Positions 7,615 through 15,194 of a DNA stretch of 34,202 nt are shown piece after piece; positions within the stretch are counted from its first letter, which is position 1, and the number at the start of each line of letters is the position of its first letter. This DNA comes from Hoeflea marina (GTDB lineage: Bacteria; Pseudomonadota; Alphaproteobacteria; Rhizobiales; Rhizobiaceae). Position numbers and translations under genes: made by a program. The stretch lies in NCBI RefSeq assembly GCF_003182275.1, contig NZ_QGTR01000011.1, positions 1 to 34,202 of the forward strand, in the 5' to 3' direction. A model generated the notes under the pieces. The model did not search any database. It worked only from the letters and a program-made list of their open reading frames with translations, and was not told the DNA's origin.

Positions 7615-7628
7615 TTCCGCGAGCGGAA
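7615..7628. promoter_or_regulatory. Palindrome TTCCGCGAGCGGAA
   Basis: A perfect inverted repeat (TTCCGC, two-base centre, GCGGAA) lies in the 223-bp gap between the response-regulator stop and the phosphatase start. It is not followed by a T-tract. It could be a second operator for the transport operon. The cognate protein is unknown. Confidence 0.4.
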
Positions 7629-7693
7629 TGCTTACAACCGCACCGGAACTGGATCTCGAAAAATGGCCGACGATCGGCTGCTTCGCGTTGCCG

Positions 7694-9034
7694 TCAATCC
7701 TTCGCAACCGCCCCGCGCAGGCCGAAGCGGCTGAGCTTCTCGTTCAGCGTCCGCCGCGGAATGCCGAGCCGTTCGGCGGCCATCGCGCAGCGCCCGTCGC
7801 AGGCGTCCATGGCGGCGCGGATCTCGGCGATCTCGAAGGCGGCAAGCCGGTCGGGAAGGCTGCTTCCCGCCGTCCCGCCGGAAGAGGCCGGCATGCCTGC
7901 CAGTTCATCGAGGCCGAGCGCGAAGCGCTCCGCCCGGGCTTTCAGTTCGCGCACATTGCCGGGCCAGTCACCGGCGCAAATCGTCGTCTGGATCGCCGCA
8001 CCGATTTCCGGATCGGGCCGGCCGTGGCGCTGCGCCGCCATCCGGGCAAAATGCGTGAACAGCAGCGGGATGTCGTCCTTGCGGTGGCGGAGCGGCGGGA
8101 TCCGGATCTCGGTGCCCGCCAGCCTGTAGAACAGGTCCTGGCGAAAGCCGCCGCCGGCAATCGCCTCGCCCAGATCGGTCTTGGCAGCCGTCACCACGCG
8201 GATGTCCACCCGGCGGGGCACGTTGTCGCCCAGCCGCTCGATCTGCCGCTCCTGCAGCACCCTCAGGATCTTGGCCTGCAGCCCGGCCGGCATCGATTCG
8301 ATCTCGTCGAGAAAGATGGTGCCGCCGTCGGCATATTCGAACTTGCCCTTGCGCTCGGCCTGCGCCCCGGTGAACGCTCCCCTGGCGTGACCGAAGACCT
8401 CGCTTTCGAAGATGCTCTCGGGGATGGCCGCGCAATTGACCGCCACGAACGGCCCCGCGCGCCGCGGACTGCCGTCATGCAGCGCGCGCGCCACCAGTTC
8501 CTTGCCGGTGCCGGTCTCGCCGATGATCAGCACGTCGATGTCGATGGCGGCGAGCGTGGCAATGCGGTCGCGCATCAGCCGCATGGCGGAACTGTCGCCG
8601 ATGATGCCGCCGCTGTCACCGGCCGCCACCAGCCGCTTGAGCCTGGCGATCTCGCGGCCCATCCGCCGCTTGCCAACGGCGCGGTCGAGCACGCTCACCA
8701 GGTGGTCTGCGTCATAGGGCTTTTCGATGAAATCCTCGGCGCCCTGCCGCATCGCGCTGACGGCAAGCGCCACGTCGCCATGGCCGGTCATCAGCACCAC
8801 CGGCAGATCGGGGCGGCCCGCGGTGATGTCGGAGAGCAGCGCCATCCCGTCCCGGCCCGGCATGCGGATGTCGGTGACCACCACGTCGGGATCGGTCTCG
8901 TCGATGCGGCCTGCCACCCGATGCGGATCGGCCACCGCCGTGACCTCGAAGCCGGAGACCTGCAGCCAGTCGCTGGCGGCCGCCAGAAGGTCGGCGTCGT
9001 CGTCGACCAGCAGCACCCTGCCGCGCCCGCTCAT
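7694..9034 (-). CDS. DctD-like sigma-54-dependent response regulator
   Basis: This 446-aa response regulator has three domains. The receiver (1-120) carries acidic residues DDD at 11-13 and phosphoacceptor D55 in VVVTDIRMPG. The AAA+ domain has Walker A GETGTGKE, the sigma-54-contacting GAFTGA loop, Walker B GGTIFLDEI and the WPGNVREL sensor region. A Fis-type helix-turn-helix at the C-terminus ends RLGIPRRTLNEKL. It therefore activates sigma-54 RNA polymerase when phosphorylated. Its ATG overlaps the kinase stop (ATGA), so it pairs with the kinase at 9031-10842. The likely target is the -24/-12 promoter at 14564-14579 in front of the TAXI-TRAP genes of the same gene run. Confidence 0.93.
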   Translation of the reverse strand: MSGRGRVLLVDDDADLLAAASDWLQVSGFEVTAVADPHRVAGRIDETDPDVVVTDIRMPGRDGMALLSDITAGRPDLPVVLMTGHGDVALAVSAMRQGAEDFIEKPYDADHLVSVLDRAVGKRRMGREIARLKRLVAAGDSGGIIGDSSAMRLMRDRIATLAAIDIDVLIIGETGTGKELVARALHDGSPRRAGPFVAVNCAAIPESIFESEVFGHARGAFTGAQAERKGKFEYADGGTIFLDEIESMPAGLQAKILRVLQERQIERLGDNVPRRVDIRVVTAAKTDLGEAIAGGGFRQDLFYRLAGTEIRIPPLRHRKDDIPLLFTHFARMAAQRHGRPDPEIGAAIQTTICAGDWPGNVRELKARAERFALGLDELAGMPASSGGTAGSSLPDRLAAFEIAEIRAAMDACDGRCAMAAERLGIPRRTLNEKLSRFGLRGAVAKD

Positions 9035-10842
9035 TCTGCGGCCACCCGCTGCGGTGGGGCGACGGGCATGCTGACCGTCGCCACCGTTCCGCCGCCGGGT
9101 GCGGACGAGAAGACGATGTCGCCGCCGAACTCAGCCATGATGGCATTGGAGATCGACAGGCCGAGACCGAGGCCCCCGCCGGAGATCTTGGTGGTGAAGA
9201 ACGGCTCGGAGATCCGCGGCATCAGCTCGCGCGAGATGCCCGGCCCGTTGTCGCTCACCCGCACCGTCAGTCGCGCGCCGGCGCTCTCCCGCTCGACCGT
9301 CACCGCGCCCTGGGCTGCGCCCTCGACCGCATCGAGCGCATTGACGATCAGGTTGATCAGCACCTGCTCCAGCTTCACCGCCACCGCCGGCACGAAGGGC
9401 GGCGAGCCCTCCGGCGCGAAATGCGGCGTCACGCCGACGCTGCGGGCGCGCGCCGAGACGACCTCGAGCGCGTTGCGGACCGCCTCGTCGATGTCGACCA
9501 GCGTCAGTTCGGCGGCATCCCTGCGGCCGAAGCTCTTGAGGTGCTTGACCGTGCGCTGCATGCGGCGGATCAGCGCCCGCGCCGCCTTGAGCCTCTCGCC
9601 CACCGGCCCGGCATCGATCTGCCGCGCCAGCGCGTCGGCTGTGGCGAGCGTCGTCTCGAGCGCGGCCAGCGGCTGGGCCACCTCGTGCACGATTGCCGCC
9701 GACATGCGCCCCAGCGCCGCCATCTTCTCGGAATGGATCAACCCCTCCTGGGCGGCGCGCAGGTCGGCCTCGGTGCGGCGGCGGATCTCGTTCTCGCGCG
9801 CCAGTTCGCGGGTGCGCTCGCCCACCATCCGCTCCAGCATGTCGGTCTGTCTCAGTCTGAGCTGGGTGAGCACCCGGCGCTGCCCGAGGTAATGCACGCC
9901 GCCGGCGGCAAGCAGCCCCGAGAGCCCGGCCACCAGCGCCCAGAAGCCGGCCCGGTCGCGCGCCGCGGCGGTGTCGGTGGCCGAGAGGATCAGCCAGCCG
10001 TCCGGATCGACCGGACGAAACCGCGCCAGCAGCCCGGAGCCGCCGGCGCCCGGCGCAAATTCCGTCCCGCCCGCGCCGGCCGGCGCTGCCGCGCTGCCGC
10101 CCTCGAGCAGCGGCCGGGCGCTCGCGAGCTCGATCCCCTCATAGGTGCGCTCCTCGGCGATGCGCGCCTGCGCCTGCGCCGTCAGCGGCGACAGCGGTCG
10201 GTATTTCCAGTCCGGATTGCCCGACAGGAACACCACGCCGTTGCGGTCGGCGATCGCCGTCTGCGCGCCGGCCGCCTGCCATGCTGTTTCCAGCGGCTCC
10301 AGATCGACCTTGGCCACCACGACGCCGATGATGCCGTCCCGGGTCAGGAGCCGCGAGGACAGGAAGTAGCCGGGCCGGCCGGTGGTCACGCCGATGGCGT
10401 AGTAGCGGCCTTCGCCGCCGGCCATGGCGTCGCGGTAATAGGGCCGGAAACTGTAGCTGTTGCCGACGAAGCTGCCGGGCTCGTCGTGGTTGCTGGCCGC
10501 CAGCGTCAGGCCGGCATCGTTGAGCACGTAGAGCTGCGCGGCCCCCGACTGGCCGGCCACCGTCCTGAGATAGGCATTGGCAGCCTCCACCGCGTCCCCG
10601 TCGCCCGGCCGCGCGATCAGCTGCCGGATGCGGGCGTCCTCGCCCAGCACCCGCGGCAGGTAGCGGAAGCGCTCGACCTCGCTCTCGATCGCCCGCTTGG
10701 TGACGATCAGGTTCTGCTCCAGCCCCGCCTGCAGCGCCGAGATGGCGGCGCCATGGGCCACGTACCAGGCAGCCAGCGAAGCGATCCCCGCTGCCGCCAG
10801 CATCAGCAGCGTCAGTCTGCCGTCGCGTCTGTGCATCCGCAT
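9031..10842 (-). CDS. DctB-like membrane sensor histidine kinase
   Basis: This 603-aa inner-membrane kinase has a first transmembrane helix at about residues 9-30 (LTLLMLAAAGIASLAAWYVA). A periplasmic PDC/Cache sensor domain follows, with the DctB-like YYAIGVTTGRPGYFLSSRL stretch. A second helix (FWALVAGLSGLLAAGGVHYL) leads into a coiled coil. The H-box is AAIVHEVAQPLAALE, then the N-box NLIVNALDAVEG, the G1 box VSDNGPGIS, EPFFTTK and the G2 box GGLGLGLSISN. DctB-type kinases sense dicarboxylates or other organic acids outside the cell. ATG 10842 is preferred; ATG 10836 is possible. It follows the DUF1850 gene after 83 bp and probably senses the ligand of the neighbouring TRAP transporter. 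Confidence 0.92.
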   Translation of the reverse strand: MRMHRRDGRLTLLMLAAAGIASLAAWYVAHGAAISALQAGLEQNLIVTKRAIESEVERFRYLPRVLGEDARIRQLIARPGDGDAVEAANAYLRTVAGQSGAAQLYVLNDAGLTLAASNHDEPGSFVGNSYSFRPYYRDAMAGGEGRYYAIGVTTGRPGYFLSSRLLTRDGIIGVVVAKVDLEPLETAWQAAGAQTAIADRNGVVFLSGNPDWKYRPLSPLTAQAQARIAEERTYEGIELASARPLLEGGSAAAPAGAGGTEFAPGAGGSGLLARFRPVDPDGWLILSATDTAAARDRAGFWALVAGLSGLLAAGGVHYLGQRRVLTQLRLRQTDMLERMVGERTRELARENEIRRRTEADLRAAQEGLIHSEKMAALGRMSAAIVHEVAQPLAALETTLATADALARQIDAGPVGERLKAARALIRRMQRTVKHLKSFGRRDAAELTLVDIDEAVRNALEVVSARARSVGVTPHFAPEGSPPFVPAVAVKLEQVLINLIVNALDAVEGAAQGAVTVERESAGARLTVRVSDNGPGISRELMPRISEPFFTTKISGGGLGLGLSISNAIMAEFGGDIVFSSAPGGGTVATVSMPVAPPQRVAAE

Positions 10843-10925
10843 CTCCGCCGCCTCTCCCTCGCCAGCCTCCGCAAGACTAGCCGATCGCCGCGGCCTGGCA
10901 AATCCGTCCCCGGCACACCGTCTGC

Positions 10926-11294
10926 TCATGGGTCGCAGGGCCGGAGCGTGATGCCGTCGCCGGCGAGCGCGCCGAGATCGGTGCACGCCCCGTCATGACA
11001 GAGATGCCAGGCCGACACCGTGGCGCCGGATTGCGCCAGCGACAGGCTCTCGACCGGGGCGAGCCGCGGCGTCCAGACCCACCATCCGTCCCGCAGCACC
11101 GCGCCCTCGCCCGGATCCATGCCGGCGCCGGAGCCCTTGACCGAGGCCTCTGTCAGCGCCAGCCGATCGCCCTCGATCGCCCAGCTCTCGCGCCATTCGG
11201 TCTTTTCCACCGAATGGGTCCAGGACAGGGTGAAGGCGGTGAGCGCGATCGCCGTCATCTTGCCGGCGGCGATCACGCAGAGCGCCGCCGCCAT
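10926..11294 (-). CDS. DUF1850 domain protein, TAXI-TRAP accessory
   Basis: This 122-aa protein has a hydrophobic N-terminal signal or anchor (MAAALCVIAAGKMTAIALTA). The body has the DUF1850 pattern: a SWTHSVEKTEWRESW stretch, followed by the GSGAGMDPGEGAVLRDGWWVW region. DUF1850 proteins are often encoded beside TAXI-type TRAP transporters, and their biochemical role is not established. The ATG shares its A with the TGA of the TRAP permease gene, so translation is coupled. It is probably periplasm-facing and helps the transporter; this is inference from context. Confidence 0.82.
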   Translation of the reverse strand: MAAALCVIAAGKMTAIALTAFTLSWTHSVEKTEWRESWAIEGDRLALTEASVKGSGAGMDPGEGAVLRDGWWVWTPRLAPVESLSLAQSGATVSAWHLCHDGACTDLGALAGDGITLRPCDP

Positions 11295-13396
11295 CAGGCC
11301 GGCTCCGCCACCGCCCGCATCTGCCGCCAGCACAGGAAGGAGAACACCGCCGCCAGCGCGAAGCCGATCTCGTCGGTCACCGGCAGCGACGCCACCAGCG
11401 TGAACGAGGCCGCCAGCGCCAGCAGCCGGAGCGGCCAGCCGAGCGGGCTGCCGAGATAGCCGATCACCACCGCGCCCCACAGCCCGATCGCCAGCACGGT
11501 CTTGGCAACGACATAGATCACCGCCGGGATGTAGCCGATCTCGGCCGCCAGCGGCCCGCCGTCCTGCAGCATCAGCGCCGGCGTGTAGACCGCCATGAAC
11601 GGGATGACGAAGCCCGCCGCCGCCACCTTGATCGCCTCCATCGAGATCTTCAGTCCGCTCTCCCTGGCGATCGGTGCCGCGGCGAAACAGGCCAGCGCCA
11701 CCGGCGGCGTCAGGTCGGCGAGGATGCCGAAATAGAAGACGAACATGTGGCTGACCATCAGCGGCACGCCGAGCTTGAGCAGCGCCGGTCCGGCGATCGA
11801 CGAGGTGATGATGTAGTTGGGGATGGTCGGAATCCCCATGCCGAGCACGATGCAGGTGATCATGGTCAGCACCAGCGACAGGAACAGGCTCTGCTCGCCC
11901 ACAGAGACGATGAACTGGCCGAAGGTGTTGGCGGCCCCCGTCAGCGTCATGGTGCCGATGATGATGCCGACGATGGCGCAGGCGACGCCGACCGGCAGCG
12001 CCGTCTTGGCGCCCTCGGCCAGTGAATCCCGGCAGATGATCAGCGTCTCGCGCCCGCCCTTCGACAGCGCGTTCCAGGCAATCAGCGCCGCCACCGCCGC
12101 CAGGATGACCATGATCCCGACCTTGAAGAACGTGGCAGCGACCACGCCGAGGCAGATCCAGAAGATCACCCTGAGCGCCGGCTGCGAGAAGCCGAGCGCG
12201 ATCGAGCCGCCGAGGATCAGCAGCACCGTCAGCGCCAGCCCGACCGTGCCGGCAAACAGCGGCGTGTAGCCGGAGAACAGCAGATAGACCAGCACGCCGA
12301 GCGGCAAGAGCAGGTACCAGCGCTCGCGCAGCGCCTTGACCGGCGACGGCAGCTCGCTTTTCGCCAGCCCCACCAGATTGTACTTGCCGGCCTCCAGATG
12401 CACCATCCAGAAGGCCGAGGCGAAATAGAGGATGGCCGGGATCAGCGCCGCCTTGACCACCTCGTGGTATTCGACGCCGAGCGTCTCCGCCATGATGAAG
12501 GCCACCGCCCCCATCACCGGCGGCATGATCTGCCCGCCCATCGAGGCCGTGGCCTCGACCCCGCCGGCAAAGGCCGGGCGGTAGCCGAATTTCTTCATCA
12601 GCGGGATCGTGAACTGCCCGGTGGTCACCACATTGGCGACGCCGGAGCCGGAAATCGTGCCCATCAGCCCCGACGAGATCACCGCCACCTTGGCCGCACC
12701 GCCGCGCTTGTGGCCGACGAGACCGAGCGAGACATCGGTGAACAGGCCGATCATGCCGGCCTTCTCCAGGAACGAGCCGAACAGGATGAACAGGAAGATG
12801 TAGCTCGACGACACGAAGATCGGGATGCCGTAGATGCCTTCGGTGCCGTAGGCCATCTGGTCGATGACCTGGGAAAAATCGTAGCCGCGGTGGTTGAGCG
12901 GCGACGGCAGGTGCTGGCCGAACAGGCAGTAGGCGAGAAACAGGCCGGATATGATCGGCAGCGCCGGGCCCATGATCATCCAGCCGGCCAGAAACACCGT
13001 CGCCAGCGCGATCACGCCCATCACCATGTCGCGCGGCAGCGGATCGCCGGCGCGCAGCAGGAGCGGCGTGAACTCGACATACTGGTAGAGCGCCACCGCG
13101 ACGCCGAGCCCGGCGAGCGTCCAGCAGGCGGCCTTGGCGGCGATGCCGTAATGGCGAACCGCGCCGATCAGCGGGAAGGTCAGCAGCATCAGGAAGCCGA
13201 CATGGAAGGCGCGCACGATCTGGCTCGAGAAATTGACCAGATGCGCCGCCGTGGCGATCTGGAACAGCGAGAAGGCGACGGCGATCCAGAACAGGATCCG
13301 GCCTTCGACGCTCGCCGGAAAGCTGGCCGCGAGCGGGTCGTGCAGGTCGAGGTCCGGGGTGTTGGCAGGCTTGGTCTGGGCGGAGTCATGCAGCAT
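11294..13396 (-). CDS. TRAP transporter fused permease (DctQM-type, TAXI class)
   Basis: This 700-aa polytopic inner-membrane protein joins the small (4-helix) and large (12-helix) TRAP subunits in one chain, as is usual for TAXI-TRAP systems. Typical large-subunit stretches are GTISGSGVANVVTTGQFTIP, ATASMGGQIMPPVMGAVAFI and GMGIPTIPNYI. It imports an organic acid or related solute using the ion gradient. I chose ATG 13396, which has GGGAG seven bases upstream; ATG 13429 lacks a ribosome-binding site. It lies 135 bp after the binding-protein gene and overlaps the DUF1850 gene by one base. Confidence 0.94.
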   Translation of the reverse strand: MLHDSAQTKPANTPDLDLHDPLAASFPASVEGRILFWIAVAFSLFQIATAAHLVNFSSQIVRAFHVGFLMLLTFPLIGAVRHYGIAAKAACWTLAGLGVAVALYQYVEFTPLLLRAGDPLPRDMVMGVIALATVFLAGWMIMGPALPIISGLFLAYCLFGQHLPSPLNHRGYDFSQVIDQMAYGTEGIYGIPIFVSSSYIFLFILFGSFLEKAGMIGLFTDVSLGLVGHKRGGAAKVAVISSGLMGTISGSGVANVVTTGQFTIPLMKKFGYRPAFAGGVEATASMGGQIMPPVMGAVAFIMAETLGVEYHEVVKAALIPAILYFASAFWMVHLEAGKYNLVGLAKSELPSPVKALRERWYLLLPLGVLVYLLFSGYTPLFAGTVGLALTVLLILGGSIALGFSQPALRVIFWICLGVVAATFFKVGIMVILAAVAALIAWNALSKGGRETLIICRDSLAEGAKTALPVGVACAIVGIIIGTMTLTGAANTFGQFIVSVGEQSLFLSLVLTMITCIVLGMGIPTIPNYIITSSIAGPALLKLGVPLMVSHMFVFYFGILADLTPPVALACFAAAPIARESGLKISMEAIKVAAAGFVIPFMAVYTPALMLQDGGPLAAEIGYIPAVIYVVAKTVLAIGLWGAVVIGYLGSPLGWPLRLLALAASFTLVASLPVTDEIGFALAAVFSFLCWRQMRAVAEPA

Positions 13397-13531
13397 GTGT
13401 TGTCTCCCGAAACGCTGCAGCAGGGACATCGCGACGGAACCCGGTCAGGGCTCCGTCACTGATGATGCAGGTCAGTCCGGCCGGGGGCGGCGAGCGACTG
13501 AGTGCCGCCCGCCGCGCCCTGGCCGAAGCTG

Positions 13532-14491
13532 TTACATGATGCCCTTTTCCTTGTAGTAGCGCTCGGCGCCGGGATGCAGCGGGATCGGCATGCCGTCCAT
13601 GGCCTTCTCGAGCTTGATCTGCGCCGCTGCCTTGTGGGCGGATTCCAGGTCCGGAAGGTTCTCGAACAGCTGCTTGGTCATCTCGTAGGCGAGATCGTCG
13701 CTGACATCGGAATGGGTGACGAGGAAGTTGACCACCGCCACGGTGCCGACATCGGCATCCTGGCCGGTATAGGTGCCGGACGGGATCGTTGCCGAGATGT
13801 AGGGCGCGCCGAGTTTGGCCACGATTTCTTCCGGCACGGCCACCATCTGGATCTCCACCGAAGTGGACAGGTCTTTGATCGAGGAGACCCCGAGACCGGC
13901 CGACTGCAGCGTCGCGTCGAGCTGCCGGTTCTTGATCAGCTCCACCGATTCGGCGAACGGCAGGTATTCGGTCTTCGACAGGTCGTCATAGGACATGCCG
14001 GCGGCGGCGAAGATCGCCCGGGCGTTGAGTTCGGTGCCGGACTTGGCGGCACCCACCGAGACGCTCTTGCCCTTGAGGTCGGCCAGCGTCTTGATGCCGC
14101 TTTCCTTGGAGGCGACGATCTGGATGTAGTTCGGATAGACGGCGGCGATGCCGCGCAGCTTGTCGAGCGGCGCCTTGAAGCCGGCATCGGCATTGCCTTC
14201 GGCTGCGAGCTTGACCGAATCGCCCAGCGCAAACGCCAGTTCGCCCTTGCCCTGCTGCAAGAGGTTGAGGTTTTCGACCGACGCCTTGGTCGACTGCACC
14301 TGGGTGCGGGCGCCTTCGATCTTCTCGCCGTAGATCGTCGACAGGCCGACGCCGAGCGGATAGTACACGCCGGACGTGCCGCCGGTCAGGATGTTGATGA
14401 ACTGGTCCTCTGCCTGCGCCGGAGCCTGGACCAGGCCCATGGCGCCCGCGGCCAGCATTCCGACAAAAGTTCTGCGTTTGAAAGACGTCAT
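13532..14491 (-). CDS. TAXI-family TRAP transporter solute-binding protein
   Basis: This 319-aa periplasmic binding protein has an N-terminal basic segment and signal sequence (RRTFVGMLAAGAMGLVQAPAQA). The mature start, FINILTGGTSGVYYPLG, is the hallmark of the TAXI family. Further family marks are the Q-S-T-K-A-S-V-E-N-L region and DLKGKSVSVGAAKSGTE. It delivers solute to the fused permease. ATG 14491 has GAGGAG six bases upstream. A perfect sigma-54 promoter lies 73-88 bp before the start, making this the first gene of a sigma-54-dependent operon. The solute is unknown; glutamate and other carboxylates are known for some family members. Confidence 0.94.
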   Translation of the reverse strand: MTSFKRRTFVGMLAAGAMGLVQAPAQAEDQFINILTGGTSGVYYPLGVGLSTIYGEKIEGARTQVQSTKASVENLNLLQQGKGELAFALGDSVKLAAEGNADAGFKAPLDKLRGIAAVYPNYIQIVASKESGIKTLADLKGKSVSVGAAKSGTELNARAIFAAAGMSYDDLSKTEYLPFAESVELIKNRQLDATLQSAGLGVSSIKDLSTSVEIQMVAVPEEIVAKLGAPYISATIPSGTYTGQDADVGTVAVVNFLVTHSDVSDDLAYEMTKQLFENLPDLESAHKAAAQIKLEKAMDGMPIPLHPGAERYYKEKGIM

Positions 14492-14563
14492 GGAATTCTC
14501 CTCAGGTTCAGTGACGTTGAATGGCACGGCGCTCCTCCGCGCCATTTCGTGCCCAGTCAGTCT

Positions 14564-14579
14564 AGCAATTGGCGTGCCA
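14564..14579 (-). promoter_or_regulatory. Sigma-54 (-24/-12) promoter of the TAXI-TRAP operon
   Basis: Read on the minus strand, TGGCACGCCAATTGCT matches the sigma-54 consensus TGGCACG-N4-TTGCW exactly, with GG and GC elements ten bases apart. Transcription would begin near 14553, giving a leader of about 60 bases before ATG 14491. A sigma-54 activator gene (7694-9034) lies downstream on the same strand. Confidence 0.9.
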
Positions 14580-14631
14580 GAAAGCCAAACCCTTGCGTTC
14601 CGGGGCTATGTGCAGAACCGCGTCATAATGT

Positions 14632-14647
14632 TGGCAATATTTTGCCC
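14632..14647. promoter_or_regulatory. Candidate activator-binding site A
   Basis: TGGCAA, four bases, TTGCCC forms an inverted repeat with one mismatch, about 85 bp upstream of the predicted sigma-54 start site. It repeats the arrangement at 14664-14679. The two centres are 32 bp apart, three helical turns, which places them on the same DNA face as expected for enhancer sites of a DctD-type activator. Confidence 0.65.
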
Positions 14648-14663
14648 AAACACAACGATGACC

Positions 14664-14679
14664 TGGCAACATCTTGCCA
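14664..14679. promoter_or_regulatory. Candidate activator-binding site B
   Basis: TGGCAACATCTTGCCA is a perfect inverted repeat of six-base arms around four bases, centred about 118 bp upstream of the predicted sigma-54 start site. It is the better of the two sites. Confidence 0.65.
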
Positions 14680-14764
14680 ATAGCGAAATATTGCAGCCGC
14701 ATTGTCCGCACTGCCGCCCGAACCTGTCTTCGAAATCCCAGGATAAGCTAGAAGCCAATTAGAC

Positions 14765-15064
14765 CTAACGAGATAGTAGGTCTGCTTCCTCTTCTGCCCC
14801 ACTTCGTGCCTTAACGACGAGAACGACACGAGCGCCATAGTTTGGAGATGTCCGTGGCTTAAAATAGCGGCGGACGACTTCGTATACGGTGTGGTTTTCA
14901 GCTAACATTCGATCCGCGCCTCTTGCGACGCCGGGATTCACAATATAATCGCCGATCACAGGAATAGTACCAGCCAGTTCTGGCAGATCGTAGCCTTCTC
15001 TATCATATTCAAAACCACGCTCTGTCTCATGATAGATGACAATGTAGGGTTCAGACATGTCCAT
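14765..15064 (-). CDS. Small hypothetical protein, low-GC
   Basis: This is a 99-aa protein I do not recognise. It starts MDMSEPYIVIYHETERGF, has no signal peptide or membrane helix, and ends in a charged stretch (KARSGAEEEADLLSR). ATG 15064 is preferred because GGAGG lies eight bases upstream; upstream ATGs at 15079 and 15097 have no ribosome-binding site. Its base composition is visibly lower in GC (about half) than the flanking genes, which hints at recent acquisition. The 12-bp palindrome TCTGACGTCAGA at 15103-15114 lies just before it. It stands alone between the sigma-54 control region and the Na/Pi cotransporter gene. I assign no function. Confidence 0.6.
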   Translation of the reverse strand: MDMSEPYIVIYHETERGFEYDREGYDLPELAGTIPVIGDYIVNPGVARGADRMLAENHTVYEVVRRYFKPRTSPNYGARVVLVVKARSGAEEEADLLSR

Positions 15065-15102
15065 ATTCACTACCTCCATTAGGCGATCTACTGTCATCAC
15101 GA

Positions 15103-15114
15103 TCTGACGTCAGA
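15103..15114. promoter_or_regulatory. Palindrome TCTGACGTCAGA
   Basis: A perfect 12-bp palindrome lies 39 bp upstream of the small gene's ATG, beside an A-rich run. It may be an operator for that gene. No cognate regulator is evident. Confidence 0.35.
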
Positions 15115-15194
15115 AAAAATGCAAACCTAAGGCTGTATTTATAGAAGTGCTTTACGACCCACCTAAACGCATCGAGGCGGTATCTGATCAACCC

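Noticed and set aside
14522-14535. Plus-strand TGGCACG considered as a second sigma-54 promoter
   Set aside because: There is no TTGC at the required distance, and no gene is read in that direction nearby.
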